Assembly: GCF_004122095.1 (NCBI RefSeq)
Contig: NZ_SAWZ01000012.1
Span: 23,897 to 87,896 of the forward strand
From: Pseudoxanthomonas composti
GTDB lineage: Bacteria > Pseudomonadota > Gammaproteobacteria > Xanthomonadales > Xanthomonadaceae
DNA length: 64,000 bases
Direction: 5' to 3'
Shown here: piece after piece, positions 19,440-30,279 of the stretch
How positions within the stretch are numbered: the stretch's first letter is position 1
Layout: each line of letters starts with the position of its first letter
Program-made: the position numbers and the translations under genes
The notes under the pieces: generated by a model
What the model saw: the letters and a program-made list of their open reading frames with translations, nothing else
What the model was told of the DNA's origin: nothing
The model's database searches: none

Positions 19440-20720
19440 ATGTCCTCCGTGCCCAGCAAGCCCCTCGCCACCCGCGAGCGCCTGTCAGAAGTCCGTTACG
19501 AGATCCGTGGCGAGCTGGCCCGTCGAGCGCGTGAGCTGGAAGCGCAGGGCCGCAAGCTGATCAAGCTCAACATCGGCAACCCCGGGGCCTTCGGCTTCCG
19601 CGCGCCGGATCACCTGCAGCACGCGATCGCCGACGACATGGATCGCACCGACCCCTACACCCACCAGCAGGGCCTGCCGGCCGCGCGCGAGGCCGTGGCC
19701 GCCTACTACGCCCGCCGCAACATGCCGCATGCGCACCCGGACCGGGTGTTCATCGGCAATGGCGTGTCCGAGCTGATCGACCTGTCGCTGCGCGCGCTGC
19801 TCAATCCGGGCGACGAGGTGCTGGTGCCCTCGCCGGACTACCCGCTGTGGTCGGCGGCCACCATCCTCAACGATGGGCGCCCGGTGTATTACCAGTGCGA
19901 TGCGTCCAACGGCTTCCAGCCCGATCCTTCCGAGATCGAGACGCTGGTGTCCAGCCGCACCCGCGCCATCGTGCTGATCAACCCGAACAACCCCACCGGC
20001 GCGACCTACTCGCGCGAGCTGCTGCAGCGGATCGTGGTCATCGCCGCCAAGCACCGCCTGCTGCTGCTGGTGGACGAGATCTACGACCAGATCCTCTACG
20101 ACGGCGCCAGGTTCGAGCCGCTGGCGCCGCTGGCCGGCGACGTGCCGTGCATCACCTTCTCCGGCCTGTCCAAGGTGCACCGCGCCTGCGGCTGGCGGGT
20201 GGGCTGGGCGCTGCTGTCCGGGGCCACCGAGCTGATCACCCCGCTGCACCAGGCCATGGACCTGCTGGGCGCCCTGCGCCTGTGCGCCAACGTGCCCGGC
20301 CAGTACGCGGTGGACGCCGCGCTCAACGGCCCGGACACCATCACCGCGCTGTGCACGCCTGGCGGCCGCCTCTACGAGACCCGCCGGGCGGTGATCGAAG
20401 CCTGTCAGGCCAGCGAGCACCTGCAGCTGGTGGCGCCGGCTGGCGCGCTGTACGCCTTCCCGGCCATCGTGGGCGATGCGGCCAGGCAGTTCGACGACTA
20501 CCGCTTCGCGCTGGACCTGATGGAGACCGAGGGCGTGCTGGTGGTGCCGGGCTCGAGCTTCAACGTGCCCTACCGCCACCACTTCCGGGTCACCCTGATG
20601 CCCGAGGCGGCCAGCATGCGCGAGGTCTTCAGCCGCATCGACCGGGCCCTGTCGCGGCATGCCGAGGCGGTGACCAAGGTCGTGCCGATCAAGCCGGCCG
20701 CGCGCAACGCCGCGGCCTGA
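19440..20720 (+). CDS. PLP-dependent aminotransferase (AlaA-like)
   Basis: A 426-aa fold-type I class I/II aminotransferase, most like the alanine-synthesising AlaA/YfbQ group. Evidence includes INPNNPTGATYS, VDEIYDQILYDG, the PLP lysine K245 in SGLSKVHRACGWRVGW and the C-terminal FRVTLMPE. The ATG at 19440 gives the conserved beginning; an ATG at 19404 would add an unconserved leader. Likely reaction: glutamate + pyruvate to alanine + 2-oxoglutarate. It is 19 bp upstream of an SGNH hydrolase gene. Confidence 0.88.
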   Translation: MSSVPSKPLATRERLSEVRYEIRGELARRARELEAQGRKLIKLNIGNPGAFGFRAPDHLQHAIADDMDRTDPYTHQQGLPAAREAVAAYYARRNMPHAHPDRVFIGNGVSELIDLSLRALLNPGDEVLVPSPDYPLWSAATILNDGRPVYYQCDASNGFQPDPSEIETLVSSRTRAIVLINPNNPTGATYSRELLQRIVVIAAKHRLLLLVDEIYDQILYDGARFEPLAPLAGDVPCITFSGLSKVHRACGWRVGWALLSGATELITPLHQAMDLLGALRLCANVPGQYAVDAALNGPDTITALCTPGGRLYETRRAVIEACQASEHLQLVAPAGALYAFPAIVGDAARQFDDYRFALDLMETEGVLVVPGSSFNVPYRHHFRVTLMPEAASMREVFSRIDRALSRHAEAVTKVVPIKPAARNAAA

Positions 20721-20739
20721 AGCTCCACGGCGAAGCGCG

Positions 20740-21363
20740 ATGGCCGCAGACGCACTCGGCGCCCGCTATCTGGCCCTGGGCGATTCCTACACCATCGGCG
20801 AGGGCGTGCAGGCGGCCGACCGCTGGCCGGTGCAGCTGGCCCATGCGCTGCGCGCGCAGGGGCTGGCGCTGGAAGACCCGCAGCTGATCGCCACCACCGG
20901 CTGGACCACCGACGAGCTGGCCGCCGGCATCGCCGAGGCCGCACCACAGGGCCCGTTCGCGTTGGTGAGCCTGCTGATCGGCGTCAACAACCAGTACCGC
21001 GGCCGCCCGCTGGACGAGTACCGCGTGCAGTTCGGCCAGCTGCTGGAACAGGCGATCGGCTTTGCCGGTGGCGCTGCCGGCCACGTCTTGGTGCTGTCCA
21101 TCCCCGACTGGGGCGTGACGCCCTTCGCCACCAGCCAGCGGCGCGATGCGGAGCGGATCGCCGATGAGATCGACCGCTTCAATGCGGTGGCCCGGGAAGC
21201 CTGCCAGGCACGCGGCGTGGCCTTCATCGACATCACCCCGGTCAGCCGCGAACACGGCGCCGATGCGCGCATGCTGGTCGAGGACGGCCTGCATCCGTCG
21301 GCGGCCATGTATGCGCACTGGACCGCGCGCGCCCTGCCGGCCGCGCGCCAGGCGCTGGGCTGA
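20740..21363 (+). CDS. SGNH/GDSL-family hydrolase
   Basis: A 207-aa esterase or lipase of the SGNH family. Block I is GDSYTIGEG with nucleophile S16, block III is IGVNN, and block V is DGLHPS carrying the Asp-His pair. There is no signal peptide, so it is probably cytoplasmic. The substrate is unknown. It sits between the aminotransferase and methyltransferase genes on the same strand with short gaps and is probably co-transcribed. Confidence 0.85.
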   Translation: MAADALGARYLALGDSYTIGEGVQAADRWPVQLAHALRAQGLALEDPQLIATTGWTTDELAAGIAEAAPQGPFALVSLLIGVNNQYRGRPLDEYRVQFGQLLEQAIGFAGGAAGHVLVLSIPDWGVTPFATSQRRDAERIADEIDRFNAVAREACQARGVAFIDITPVSREHGADARMLVEDGLHPSAAMYAHWTARALPAARQALG

Positions 21364-21445
21364 CAGCACGGCAAGCACGCGCAGCGGGCGCAACCCGCGC
21401 CGCACGGCCTATCATGCGCACTCGCAGTTTCGCCAAGGACCGACG

Positions 21446-22138
21446 TTGAGCGACGCCACCCGCCCCATGCCGCGCGAACAGGCCCTGTCCATCGCGCGCG
21501 CCTTCCTGCCCAAGCGGCCCTGGGGCAACCGCTACGACTACTACTACACCCAGACCAAGCTGCGCACCGACCCGCTGTATCCGGGCGTGCTGGCCGCGCT
21601 GCGCGGCACCACCGCGCCGGTGCTGGACCTGGGCTGCGGGCTGGGGCTGCTGGCCCACGCGCTGCACGCCGATGGCCAGACGCTGGCCTACTACGGGGTG
21701 GACATCGATGCGGACAAGATCCGCCGCGGGCAGCAGATCGCCGCGCGCAGCGGGATTGCCGGCGCCCGTTTCGAGGTGGTGGACCTGGGCGCGCGCTGGC
21801 CCACACACCAGGGCAGCGTGGCCATCCTCGATGTGCTGCAGTACCTCTCGCACGAGGTGCAGGCCGGCATGCTCCAGCACGTGGCCGGGATACTCACGCC
21901 CGGCGCCCGGCTGGTGATCCGCAGCGGCCTGGGCGATGACAGCCGCCGTGGCCGCACCACCAAGGTCACCGACCTGCTGGCGCATTTGGCCGGCTGGATG
22001 CAGGAAGTGCCCAAGACCTATCCCACGCGCGAGGGCCTGGAGACGATGCTGGCCGATGCCGGCCTGCGCGCGGAGTTCTCGCCGCTGTATGGCAACACGC
22101 CCTTCAACAACTGGCTGATCGTGGCCGAGCGCGGCTGA
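21446..22138 (+). CDS. Class I SAM-dependent methyltransferase
   Basis: A 230-aa methyltransferase with the SAM-binding motif DLGCGLGLL at 61-69, acidic motif YYGVDID and post-motif VAILDVLQYLS. TTG at 21446 is the preferred start because AAGGAC lies 5-10 bp upstream; an ATG at 21467 would leave that site too far away. The substrate is not evident. It ends just before the convergent siderophore-receptor gene. Confidence 0.8.
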   Translation: MSDATRPMPREQALSIARAFLPKRPWGNRYDYYYTQTKLRTDPLYPGVLAALRGTTAPVLDLGCGLGLLAHALHADGQTLAYYGVDIDADKIRRGQQIAARSGIAGARFEVVDLGARWPTHQGSVAILDVLQYLSHEVQAGMLQHVAGILTPGARLVIRSGLGDDSRRGRTTKVTDLLAHLAGWMQEVPKTYPTREGLETMLADAGLRAEFSPLYGNTPFNNWLIVAERG

Positions 22139-22190
22139 TGCACTCACGGCCAGACGGCGACGCCCTGCGCGCCGCCGCTGGGTCCCCTGC

Positions 22191-24374
22191 CTAGAATCGC
22201 CAGGACAGCGTCAGCTCCACATCGCGCGGATCGCCGTAGATCCACTGGGTCTGGTAGGTGACGTTGGCGTAGTAGCGGCGGTCGAACAGGTTGCGCACGT
22301 TGAGCTGTGCGGAAAGCGCCTGGCTGATGTCGTAGCGCGCCATCAGGTTGCCCAGCAGCACGCTGCCCTGCTCCAGCCGCGCGGTGTTGCCATCGGGGGC
22401 CACGCCGCGCTCGTAGAAGGAGGATTGCCAGCTCACGCCGCCGCCCAGGCGCAGCGGCCCGGTCTGCCAGGTGGTGAATAGCGTGCCCTCCCGGCGCGGA
22501 CTGGTGGGATTGACGTCCGCCCCGTCGGCATCGTTGGCATCGAACTGCGCCCAGCCCAAGCTGATGCGCCACTGCTCGGACAGTTCGCCGTCCAGCTGGA
22601 ATTCCACGCCCTGGCTGACCGTGCCCCTGGCTGCGCGATAGGCCTGGTCGGTGGTGCCCGGCACGACCTGTCCGGGGTCGGCCACGGCCACGTTGTCCTG
22701 CTCGATGCGAAACAGCGTCAGCCCCGCGTTGAGCGCGCCGCCGAAATACTCGCCCTTGGCGCCGATCTCGTAGTTGTTGCCTTCGCGCGGGGCCAGATAG
22801 CGGCCGTTGCGGTCGCGATTGGCCTGCGGGCTGAAGATGCTGGTGTAGCTGGCATACAGCGCGTGGTGCTCATCCAGGTCAAAGATCAGGCCGGCATAGG
22901 GCGTGGTGCGGCCATGCTTGCCATAAGAGCTGCTCGGAGTGATGCGGTCGCTGTTCTTCCAGTCGCTGACGCGGGCGCCGAGGATCGCCTTCAGGTCATC
23001 GCGCAGATTGAAGCGGCCAGCGGCGTAGACGGCCACCTGGCGGATGTCGTTCTCGCTGCCCTTCACCAGCGGCGTCCAGGCCGGCTGCGGCATGGTGCCG
23101 GTCCAGTCGTAGACGCTTTCGGGCGTCAACGGCTCAGAGGTGCCGTTGTACCAACTGCGGACGTTGCGATCCATCCAGGTCGCACCCACCACCACTTCGT
23201 GCTCGTGCCCCCAGAACGACATAGGAATGCTGGCATAAGCATCCAGGCTGTCCTGCAGGGTGTAGGTGGGATAGTCGCCGCCGTAGTTGTTGTCCAGGCC
23301 CAGGCCGGTGGTCCTGTCCGGATAGCTGAAATAGCCGTACAGCACCGACTTCCAGTCGGTCTCGAAACGCTGGCGCGCATACTCGACATGTAGCTGCGCA
23401 CCGCTGTCGAAACGGTGGGTCAGGCCCGCGAAGGCATTGGTGGTGTCGGCCACGCCGCGGGCCCAGCGTGGGGCGAAGGAGTCCGAGCGCGAAAAACGCG
23501 TGCGCGTGCCATCGCTGAACCACGCCGGCACGCCGCCCCAGGTGGTGCCGCGGCCATCGTTGCGCTGCTTGCTGACGCCGGCGTAGCCGCTGGTCGCAGC
23601 GCCGAAGTCGGCATCGACGATGCCGTAGAGCAGGCCCGAGCTCCTGCTGTAGTAGTCGCGGAACGAATCCTTGTCCTCGTAGCTGGCAACCACGCGCCCG
23701 CGCACGTTGCCGGCGGCATTGAGCGGCGACTGCACGTCCGCCGTGCCGCGGTAGCGGTCCCAGCTGCCGGCGGACAGGCTGAGCGAGCCGGTGAATCCAT
23801 CGCGGTTGGCGTGCTTGCGGATCAGATCGACCGACGCGGCCGGGCTGCCGGCGCCAGTGGTCAGGCCGTTGGCGCCGCGCACGATCTCGACCCGATCGTA
23901 GATGGCCAGATTCTGCTGCACGTCACCGGTGTACTCGGTGGGGATCCCGTCGACGCGGTAGTAGTCGATTTCAAAGCCGCGTGCGCTGATGTAGGTGCGC
24001 TCGGTATCCCAGGTCGGCGAGTTGAAGCCGGCTACCGTGTCGGTCACGTCCTGGAAGGACTGGAGGTTGCGGTCGACGATCTGCTGGCGGCTGATCACCA
24101 CCACCGATTGCGGCGTATCGCGCAGCGACAGGTCCAGCTTGGCCGAGCTGCGGGCCACACCGGCAGTGTAGGAGTCGCTGCCCTCGGTGCTGGCATCGCG
24201 ATGGCCTTCCACGCGCAGATGGTCCAGCTCGACCGGCGCGTTGCCGCTGGTCTGGGCAAGCACCGCGCCCGGCGCCACGCACGCCAGTGCCAGCAGCGAA
24301 CGGCGCAACGTCGGAGGACAACGCAGCGGACGTGCTGCAACGCGCGCTTGCGCGTCGACGGAACGGGTAGACAT
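22191..24374 (-). CDS. TonB-dependent siderophore receptor (FhuE/FpvA type)
   Basis: A 727-aa outer-membrane ferric-siderophore transporter. The signal peptide (about residues 1-40, LLALACVAPGAVLAQ) leads to the plug (LRDTPQSVVVISRQQIVDRN, ISARGFEIDYYRVDGIP, VEIVRGANGLTTGAGSPAASV), typical of hydroxamate or coprogen receptors. The barrel ends LTLSWRF with the C-terminal Phe needed for BAM recognition. GAGGCG precedes the ATG at 24374; an ATG at 24413 is an alternative. No clear Fur box or siderophore biosynthesis gene was seen nearby, so it probably serves xenosiderophores. Confidence 0.9.
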   Translation of the reverse strand: MSTRSVDAQARVAARPLRCPPTLRRSLLALACVAPGAVLAQTSGNAPVELDHLRVEGHRDASTEGSDSYTAGVARSSAKLDLSLRDTPQSVVVISRQQIVDRNLQSFQDVTDTVAGFNSPTWDTERTYISARGFEIDYYRVDGIPTEYTGDVQQNLAIYDRVEIVRGANGLTTGAGSPAASVDLIRKHANRDGFTGSLSLSAGSWDRYRGTADVQSPLNAAGNVRGRVVASYEDKDSFRDYYSRSSGLLYGIVDADFGAATSGYAGVSKQRNDGRGTTWGGVPAWFSDGTRTRFSRSDSFAPRWARGVADTTNAFAGLTHRFDSGAQLHVEYARQRFETDWKSVLYGYFSYPDRTTGLGLDNNYGGDYPTYTLQDSLDAYASIPMSFWGHEHEVVVGATWMDRNVRSWYNGTSEPLTPESVYDWTGTMPQPAWTPLVKGSENDIRQVAVYAAGRFNLRDDLKAILGARVSDWKNSDRITPSSSYGKHGRTTPYAGLIFDLDEHHALYASYTSIFSPQANRDRNGRYLAPREGNNYEIGAKGEYFGGALNAGLTLFRIEQDNVAVADPGQVVPGTTDQAYRAARGTVSQGVEFQLDGELSEQWRISLGWAQFDANDADGADVNPTSPRREGTLFTTWQTGPLRLGGGVSWQSSFYERGVAPDGNTARLEQGSVLLGNLMARYDISQALSAQLNVRNLFDRRYYANVTYQTQWIYGDPRDVELTLSWRF

Positions 24375-24544
24375 CGAAAGCGCCTCATGAGCCGAAGGGT
24401 CGAGTGCCGTCATCGACGGCCGGCTGGCGCTGGGGTGCGGTAGGCACGCGGGCTTGCTGGGCGCGCATGTTGGTGGCACCGCAACACGCTGTCAACAATG
24501 TCAGGCGCAACGACCTGGGGGGTCGCAGGGACCGGGCTTGCCGC

Positions 24545-25333
24545 TCAACCGCCCGGCAGACGCGCGGCCAGGCCGCGGGCGGCGAGCAGCGCCATGACGC
24601 GCCGCAGGATCTCGACATTGTGGCCGTGGCGCGCGCCCTCGTGCAGCAGCACGATGGCGCCGGGGCGCAGGTCGCGCTCGATCCGCGCCAGCACCTGCTC
24701 CGGGGTGCAGTCCACGCCATCGAAGCCGCGCGCGCTCCAGGCCACCCGGGTCAGCCGGTGGCGCGCCAGCACCGGGGCGATGAAGGGGTTGGTGTGGCCC
24801 ACCACCGAGCGGAACCAGCGCGGCGGGCGGCCGGCCAGCTCGGTCAGGGTGCGCTGGTTGGCGGCTATCTCGTGTTCCAGCTGGCCCGGGCCCAGCCGCC
24901 AGAAGGCGGTCTGTGGATGGCTGTCGCTGTGGTTGCCCAGCTCATGCCCGCGCCGCAGGATTTCCCGCACCAGCTCAGGGTGCGCGCGGGCGCGCTGCCC
25001 CACCACGAAGAAGGTCGCCTTGGCCTGGTGCGCGTCCAGCAGGTCCAGGATCGCCGGGGTGTCCTGCGAGGGGCCGTCGTCGATGGTCAGCCACACCGCC
25101 TGGCCGGCCGGGTCCAGCCGCGACAGCGCCGGACAGAACAGCTGCGAGCGCGGATTGAGTGTGGACCACACCACCGCCAGGTGAGAGGCCAGCAGGGCGG
25201 GCAGGCCCACCTCCCAGCCGGCCTGCCACCACAGCAGCAGCACCCCCACTTGCGATGCGGCCAGCAGCCCCAACCTCAGATGGGGTCGGCGTGGCACACG
25301 ATTCAGCGTTGCGTCCGGCGACATGCCGCGCAT
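24545..25333 (-). CDS. Membrane-anchored polysaccharide deacetylase (NodB homology)
   Basis: A 262-aa carbohydrate esterase family 4 protein. Two N-terminal hydrophobic segments (about 19-36 and 43-57) anchor it. The NodB domain has TIDDGPS (D85, D86) and the metal-binding HSDSHP (H135, H139), followed by RPPRWFR and LLHEG with the late catalytic histidine. It could remove N-acetyl groups from peptidoglycan, chitin-like or exopolysaccharide substrates; context does not decide. The glutaredoxin gene is divergent, about 50 bp away. Confidence 0.85.
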   Translation of the reverse strand: MRGMSPDATLNRVPRRPHLRLGLLAASQVGVLLLWWQAGWEVGLPALLASHLAVVWSTLNPRSQLFCPALSRLDPAGQAVWLTIDDGPSQDTPAILDLLDAHQAKATFFVVGQRARAHPELVREILRRGHELGNHSDSHPQTAFWRLGPGQLEHEIAANQRTLTELAGRPPRWFRSVVGHTNPFIAPVLARHRLTRVAWSARGFDGVDCTPEQVLARIERDLRPGAIVLLHEGARHGHNVEILRRVMALLAARGLAARLPGG

Positions 25334-25380
25334 GATGCCACGCGCGTAGAATTTCCTTTCTTATTGAGCTGGTGAGCCCG

Positions 25381-26310
25381 ATGTCCCTCGACCCCGCCCT
25401 GCGTTCGCGTATCGAATCCCTGCTGCAGTCCAACCGCGTCGTGCTGTTCATGAAAGGCCAGCCGAGCATGCCGCAGTGCGGGTTCTCGGCCAAGGCGGTC
25501 GGCGCGCTGTCGACGCTGGGCGTTGACTTCGCCCACGTCAACGTGCTGGCCGACCAGGAGATCCGCGAGGGCATCAAAGTCTATGGCGACTGGCCGACCA
25601 TCCCGCAGCTGTACATCGACGGGGAACTGGTTGGCGGCAGCGACATCATCGAGCAGATGACCAACTCCGGTGAGCTGGCCGGCCTGCTGGGCGTGCAGAT
25701 GCCCGACCGCAGCCCGCCGCAGATCACCGTGACCCCGGCGGCGGCGGAGATGCTGCTCAACGCTGTGGAGGACGCCGGCCGCGGCGCGGCCCTGGTGCTG
25801 GCGGTCAGCCCGCAGTTCCAGCCGAACTTCCAGATCGGGGCCCACGACCCCAACGCGATCGCTGCCGAATCCAACGGCGTGCGCATCCAGTTTGACCTGG
25901 CCAGCGCGCGCCGGGCCGAAGGCGCGGTGATCGACTGGGTGGACGACATCCGCGGCAAGGGCCTGGCGATCGACCTGCCGCTGGCGCCCAAGCCGGTGCA
26001 GGCCCTGAGCGTGACCGACGCCGACGCCCACGTGCGCGCGGACAAGCTGCTGCTGGTGGACGTGCGCCCGGCCGAGGAGCGCGCCATTGCCTCGGTCAAC
26101 GTGCCGTTCAAGACCTTCGACGGCAACGGCCGCGCCGAACTGGAAGCCCTGCCCAAGGACACCTCGCTGGCCTTCCTGTGCCACCACGGGGGTCGCAGCC
26201 AGCAGGCGGCCGAGGAGTTCCTGGCCCTGGGCTTCACCAAGGTGTTCAACGTCACCGGCGGCATCGACGCCTGGTCCACCGATGTGGATCCGAACGTGGC
26301 GCGTTATTGA
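25381..26310 (+). CDS. grxD: Three-domain monothiol glutaredoxin (Grx4 type, Grx-ISCA-like-rhodanese)
   Basis: A 309-aa fusion. Residues 5-105 are a monothiol glutaredoxin with CGFS (33-36) and WPTIPQLYIDGELVGG, the type that binds and passes [2Fe-2S] clusters. Residues 114-200 resemble an A-type iron-sulfur carrier (ITVTPAAAEMLL) but contain no cysteine. Residues 215-305 are a rhodanese with active-site loop CHHGGRS (C267). Role is inferred to be Fe-S cluster trafficking or thiol homeostasis; related fusions occur in xanthomonads. The ATG at 25381 follows GGTGAG; a GTG nine bases upstream is an alternative. A strong terminator follows at 26330. Confidence 0.88.
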   Translation: MSLDPALRSRIESLLQSNRVVLFMKGQPSMPQCGFSAKAVGALSTLGVDFAHVNVLADQEIREGIKVYGDWPTIPQLYIDGELVGGSDIIEQMTNSGELAGLLGVQMPDRSPPQITVTPAAAEMLLNAVEDAGRGAALVLAVSPQFQPNFQIGAHDPNAIAAESNGVRIQFDLASARRAEGAVIDWVDDIRGKGLAIDLPLAPKPVQALSVTDADAHVRADKLLLVDVRPAEERAIASVNVPFKTFDGNGRAELEALPKDTSLAFLCHHGGRSQQAAEEFLALGFTKVFNVTGGIDAWSTDVDPNVARY

Positions 26311-26329
26311 TCCGCCCGCGCCCACGCAT

Positions 26330-26366
26330 CACGAAAAAGCCGGCCCACGTGGCCGGCTTTTTCGTG
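26330..26366 (+). terminator. Rho-independent terminator after the glutaredoxin gene
   Basis: A 16-bp stem starts 20 bp after the stop codon, with five A in its left arm and five T in its right arm, and should terminate on both strands. The arms are CACGAAAAAGCCGGCC and its complement around a short CACGT-containing loop. Confidence 0.9.
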
Positions 26367-26406
26367 GGACATCGCCTTCAAACCCCAGCCGGCATGCACG
26401 CGCACC

Positions 26407-26825
26407 GTAGGGTGGATGCCGCTCTTTCATCCACCACCTCGGTAAAGCGTCGGCGCGCGCATGTCGGTGTATCAAGCGCCATCGCAACCGGCCCCTCGGT
26501 GGACAAGCTTCGCGTTGTCCACCCTACGTGGGTGGGTGAGGACCCTTCATCCACCAGCTCCGTGAACTCGGACCGTGAGCACGCGGTAGATCAAGCCAGC
26601 CGTAGGGTGGATGACGCTTTTTCATCCACCACCTCGGTAAAGCGTCGGCGCGGGTATGTCGGTGTATCAAGCGCCATCGCAACCGGCGGCATGGTGGACA
26701 AGCTTCGCGTTGTCCCCCCTACGTGGGCGGGTGAGGAGCCTTCATCCACCAGCTCCGTGAAATCGGACCGTGAGCACGCGGTAGATCAAGCCAGCCGTAG
26801 GGTGGATGACGCTTTTTCATCCACC
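26407..26825. repeat. Tandem 195-bp repeat (two copies plus a partial third) of paired hairpins
   Basis: Copies begin with GTAGGGTGGATG at 26407, 26602 and 26797, a constant 195-bp period. Each full unit holds a GGTGGATG...CATCCACC hairpin, a unique stretch (CGGTAAAGCGTCGGCGCG, GTCGGTGTATCAAGCGCCAT), a GGTGGACAA...TTGTCCACC hairpin and a segment with GTGAGCACGCGGTAGATCAA. No gene is present; open frames here arise from the repetition. Confidence 0.9.
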
Positions 26826-26898
26826 ATCGCGGTGAGATGGATGGCGGCCTTGGCCGCCGCGGGCTGCGCGAGCTGGCAGGCCTAGTCACGAGGGGCGC

Positions 26899-27456
26899 TC
26901 AAAAGCCGCCACCGGCCTCGAGCCACGCCTGCTCTTCGGCCGTGTTCTCGCGGCCCAGCGCACGGTTGCGGTGCGGGAAGCGACCGAACCGGACGATGAC
27001 CTGCTGGTGTGCGAGGGCGTACTCGAGCACCTCGGCCTCGCCCAGGGCGGTGAACAGTTCGACCGAGCGCGCCTGCATCGTCGGGTCTTCCGAGTGCTCG
27101 AACGGCAGGTACAGGAAGGCCCGCAGCGCCGGCACGATCTGCACGTCGTGGCCGGCCGTCACGGCGCGCTGCGCATAGTGCAGCGCCAGGGGATCGGTGG
27201 CGTAGCTGTGCGCGCTGTCGCGGAAGGCGTTACGCGGCAGCTGGTCCAGCAGGATCATCAGCGCCAGCGCGCCTTCCGGCGTGTCCAGCCAGTGCTCCAG
27301 CTCGCGCCGCGCCGCGGCGTGGTGGGCGGGCAGGAAGCGCTGGGCGAAAGCGGTATCGAAGGCGCGGTTCTTCTCGAACCAGGCCTGCGGGCCGGCGTCC
27401 TGCCAGAACTGCACCACCTCGTGCGCGCTGGGCAAGCTGGATTCGGATGAGCTCAT
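26899..27456 (-). CDS. DUF924 family protein
   Basis: A 185-aa protein of the DUF924/YPO1387 family, recognised from VVQFWQDAGPQAWFEKN, MILLDQLPRNAFRDS, YLPFEHSED and RFGRFPHRNRALGR. The fold is all-helical and TPR-like; no biochemical function is established. The length is normal and it stands alone. The start MSSSESSLPSAHEVVQFW is consistent with relatives. Confidence 0.85.
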   Translation of the reverse strand: MSSSESSLPSAHEVVQFWQDAGPQAWFEKNRAFDTAFAQRFLPAHHAAARRELEHWLDTPEGALALMILLDQLPRNAFRDSAHSYATDPLALHYAQRAVTAGHDVQIVPALRAFLYLPFEHSEDPTMQARSVELFTALGEAEVLEYALAHQQVIVRFGRFPHRNRALGRENTAEEQAWLEAGGGF

Positions 27457-27595
27457 GGGTGCAGTCCTTCAAGTAGAAAGTCCGTGCAGGGTAGTCAGGC
27501 GCGCGCATCGGCGCTGTCAGCCTGTGCGATCCGGCGCTTGTTAACCGGCATGCGCAGCGGTTAGCTTGAAACGATTCAGACCGGGGAGACACCTG

Positions 27596-29001
<1,406 letters not shown>

Positions 29002-29005
<4 letters not shown>

Positions 29006-30279
29006 TCCGCGCCCGCCTGCTGCGCAGGAAGCTGCTGCTGGCCGCCGTGCTGGGCGTGGCCGCCTCGCCTGCGGCTGCCCAGGATGTGCTGATCCGCCAG
29101 GCCACCGTGCACACGGCCGGCAGCCGCGGCACCCTGCAGGACACCGACGTGCTGGTGCAGGGCGGCATCATCCGCGCCATCGGCCAAGGCCTGGCCGCAC
29201 CGGCCGGGGCCACGGTGGTGGAAGCCGCCGGCAAGCCGCTGACGCCGGCCTTGTTCGGCGGCATCAGCGAGATCGGCGTGGAGGAAGTCTCCGGCGAGGA
29301 GTCCACCGTGGACAGCGCGGTGAGCCTGGAACACGACCAGCCGATCCGTCCGGAGTTCGACGTCACCCTGGCCTTCAACCCCGACTCGGTGGTGATCCCG
29401 GTGGCGCGCGTGGAAGGCATCGGCTTCACCCTGGTGGCCGCCACCACCGGTGCGTCCTTCATCGCCGGCCAGGGCGGGGTGATGCGGCTGGACGGCAGCG
29501 CCGATCCGCTCGGCCCGCACGCGCTGTTCGTGCGCCTGGGCACCGATGCCACCAAGTTCAGCGGCACCTCGCGCGCGGCGCAGTGGATGCTGCTGGACCA
29601 GCTGGTGGCCGAGGCGCGCGGCCGCGTCCCGGCCGACTCCCCGCATGCGCTGCTCACGCCCACGGGCCGTGCGGTGCTGGCGCGCTACCTGGGCGGACAG
29701 GGCCGCATCGTGGTGCTGGTGAATCGCGCGGCCGACATCCGCCGCCTGCTGCGCTGGGCGGCCAGGGAGAAGGTGCGCATCGCCATCGCCGGGGCGGCCG
29801 AAGGCTGGCGCGTCGGGCCCGAGCTGGCCAGCGCCAAGGTGCCGGTGTTCGTCGATGCCTTCGCCGACCTGCCGGCGGACTTCGACCAGATCGGCGCCAC
29901 CCTGGAGAACGCGGCGCGCCTGCGCCAGGCCGGGGTGGAGGTCAGCTTCATGCTCGGCGGCGATTCCACGCCCAACGCGCGCAAGCTGCGCCAAGGCGCC
30001 GGCATCGCGGTGGCCAACGGCCTGCCCTGGGAAGACGCCCTGGCCGGCCTGACCCGGGTGCCGGCGCAGGTGCTGGGCGTGGCCGACCGCATCGGCACCC
30101 TGGAGGTGGGCAAGACCGCGGACATGACATTGTGGTCAGGCGATCCGCTGGACGTGATCAACACCGCCCAGCAGCTGTGGCTGGGCGGACGCGCCATTCC
30201 GATGCGCTCGCGCCAGACCGAGCTGCGCGACCGCTACCTGCGCGCGGCCGGCCCGCTGCCGCGCGCTTACGCGCCTTAG
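29002..30279 (+). CDS. Exported amidohydrolase-fold protein lacking the HxH metal motif
   Basis: A 425-aa paralogue of the preceding protein, with signal peptide (ending SPAAAQ) and the usual flanking strands (VLVQGGIIRAIGQGL, GTLEVGKTADMTLWSGDP). At the place of the metal motif it reads LTPALFGGISEIG (80-92), with no His-x-His. Other superfamily histidines are also hard to find, so it is probably not a conventional metal hydrolase. It overlaps its partner by 4 bp, suggesting a heteromeric complex with one active and one structural subunit. The stop codon region (GCGCCTTAG) is the first copy of the repeat that follows. Confidence 0.8.

Noticed and set aside
24375..24544. Fur box upstream of the siderophore receptor
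   Set aside because: No AT-rich 19-bp inverted repeat resembling a Fur site was found in the interval.
26178..26885. Apparent coding frame with repeated Ser/Thr/Arg-rich segments
   Set aside because: The first part is a shadow of the rhodanese domain; the rest is the translated 195-bp repeat, with no ribosome site or homology.
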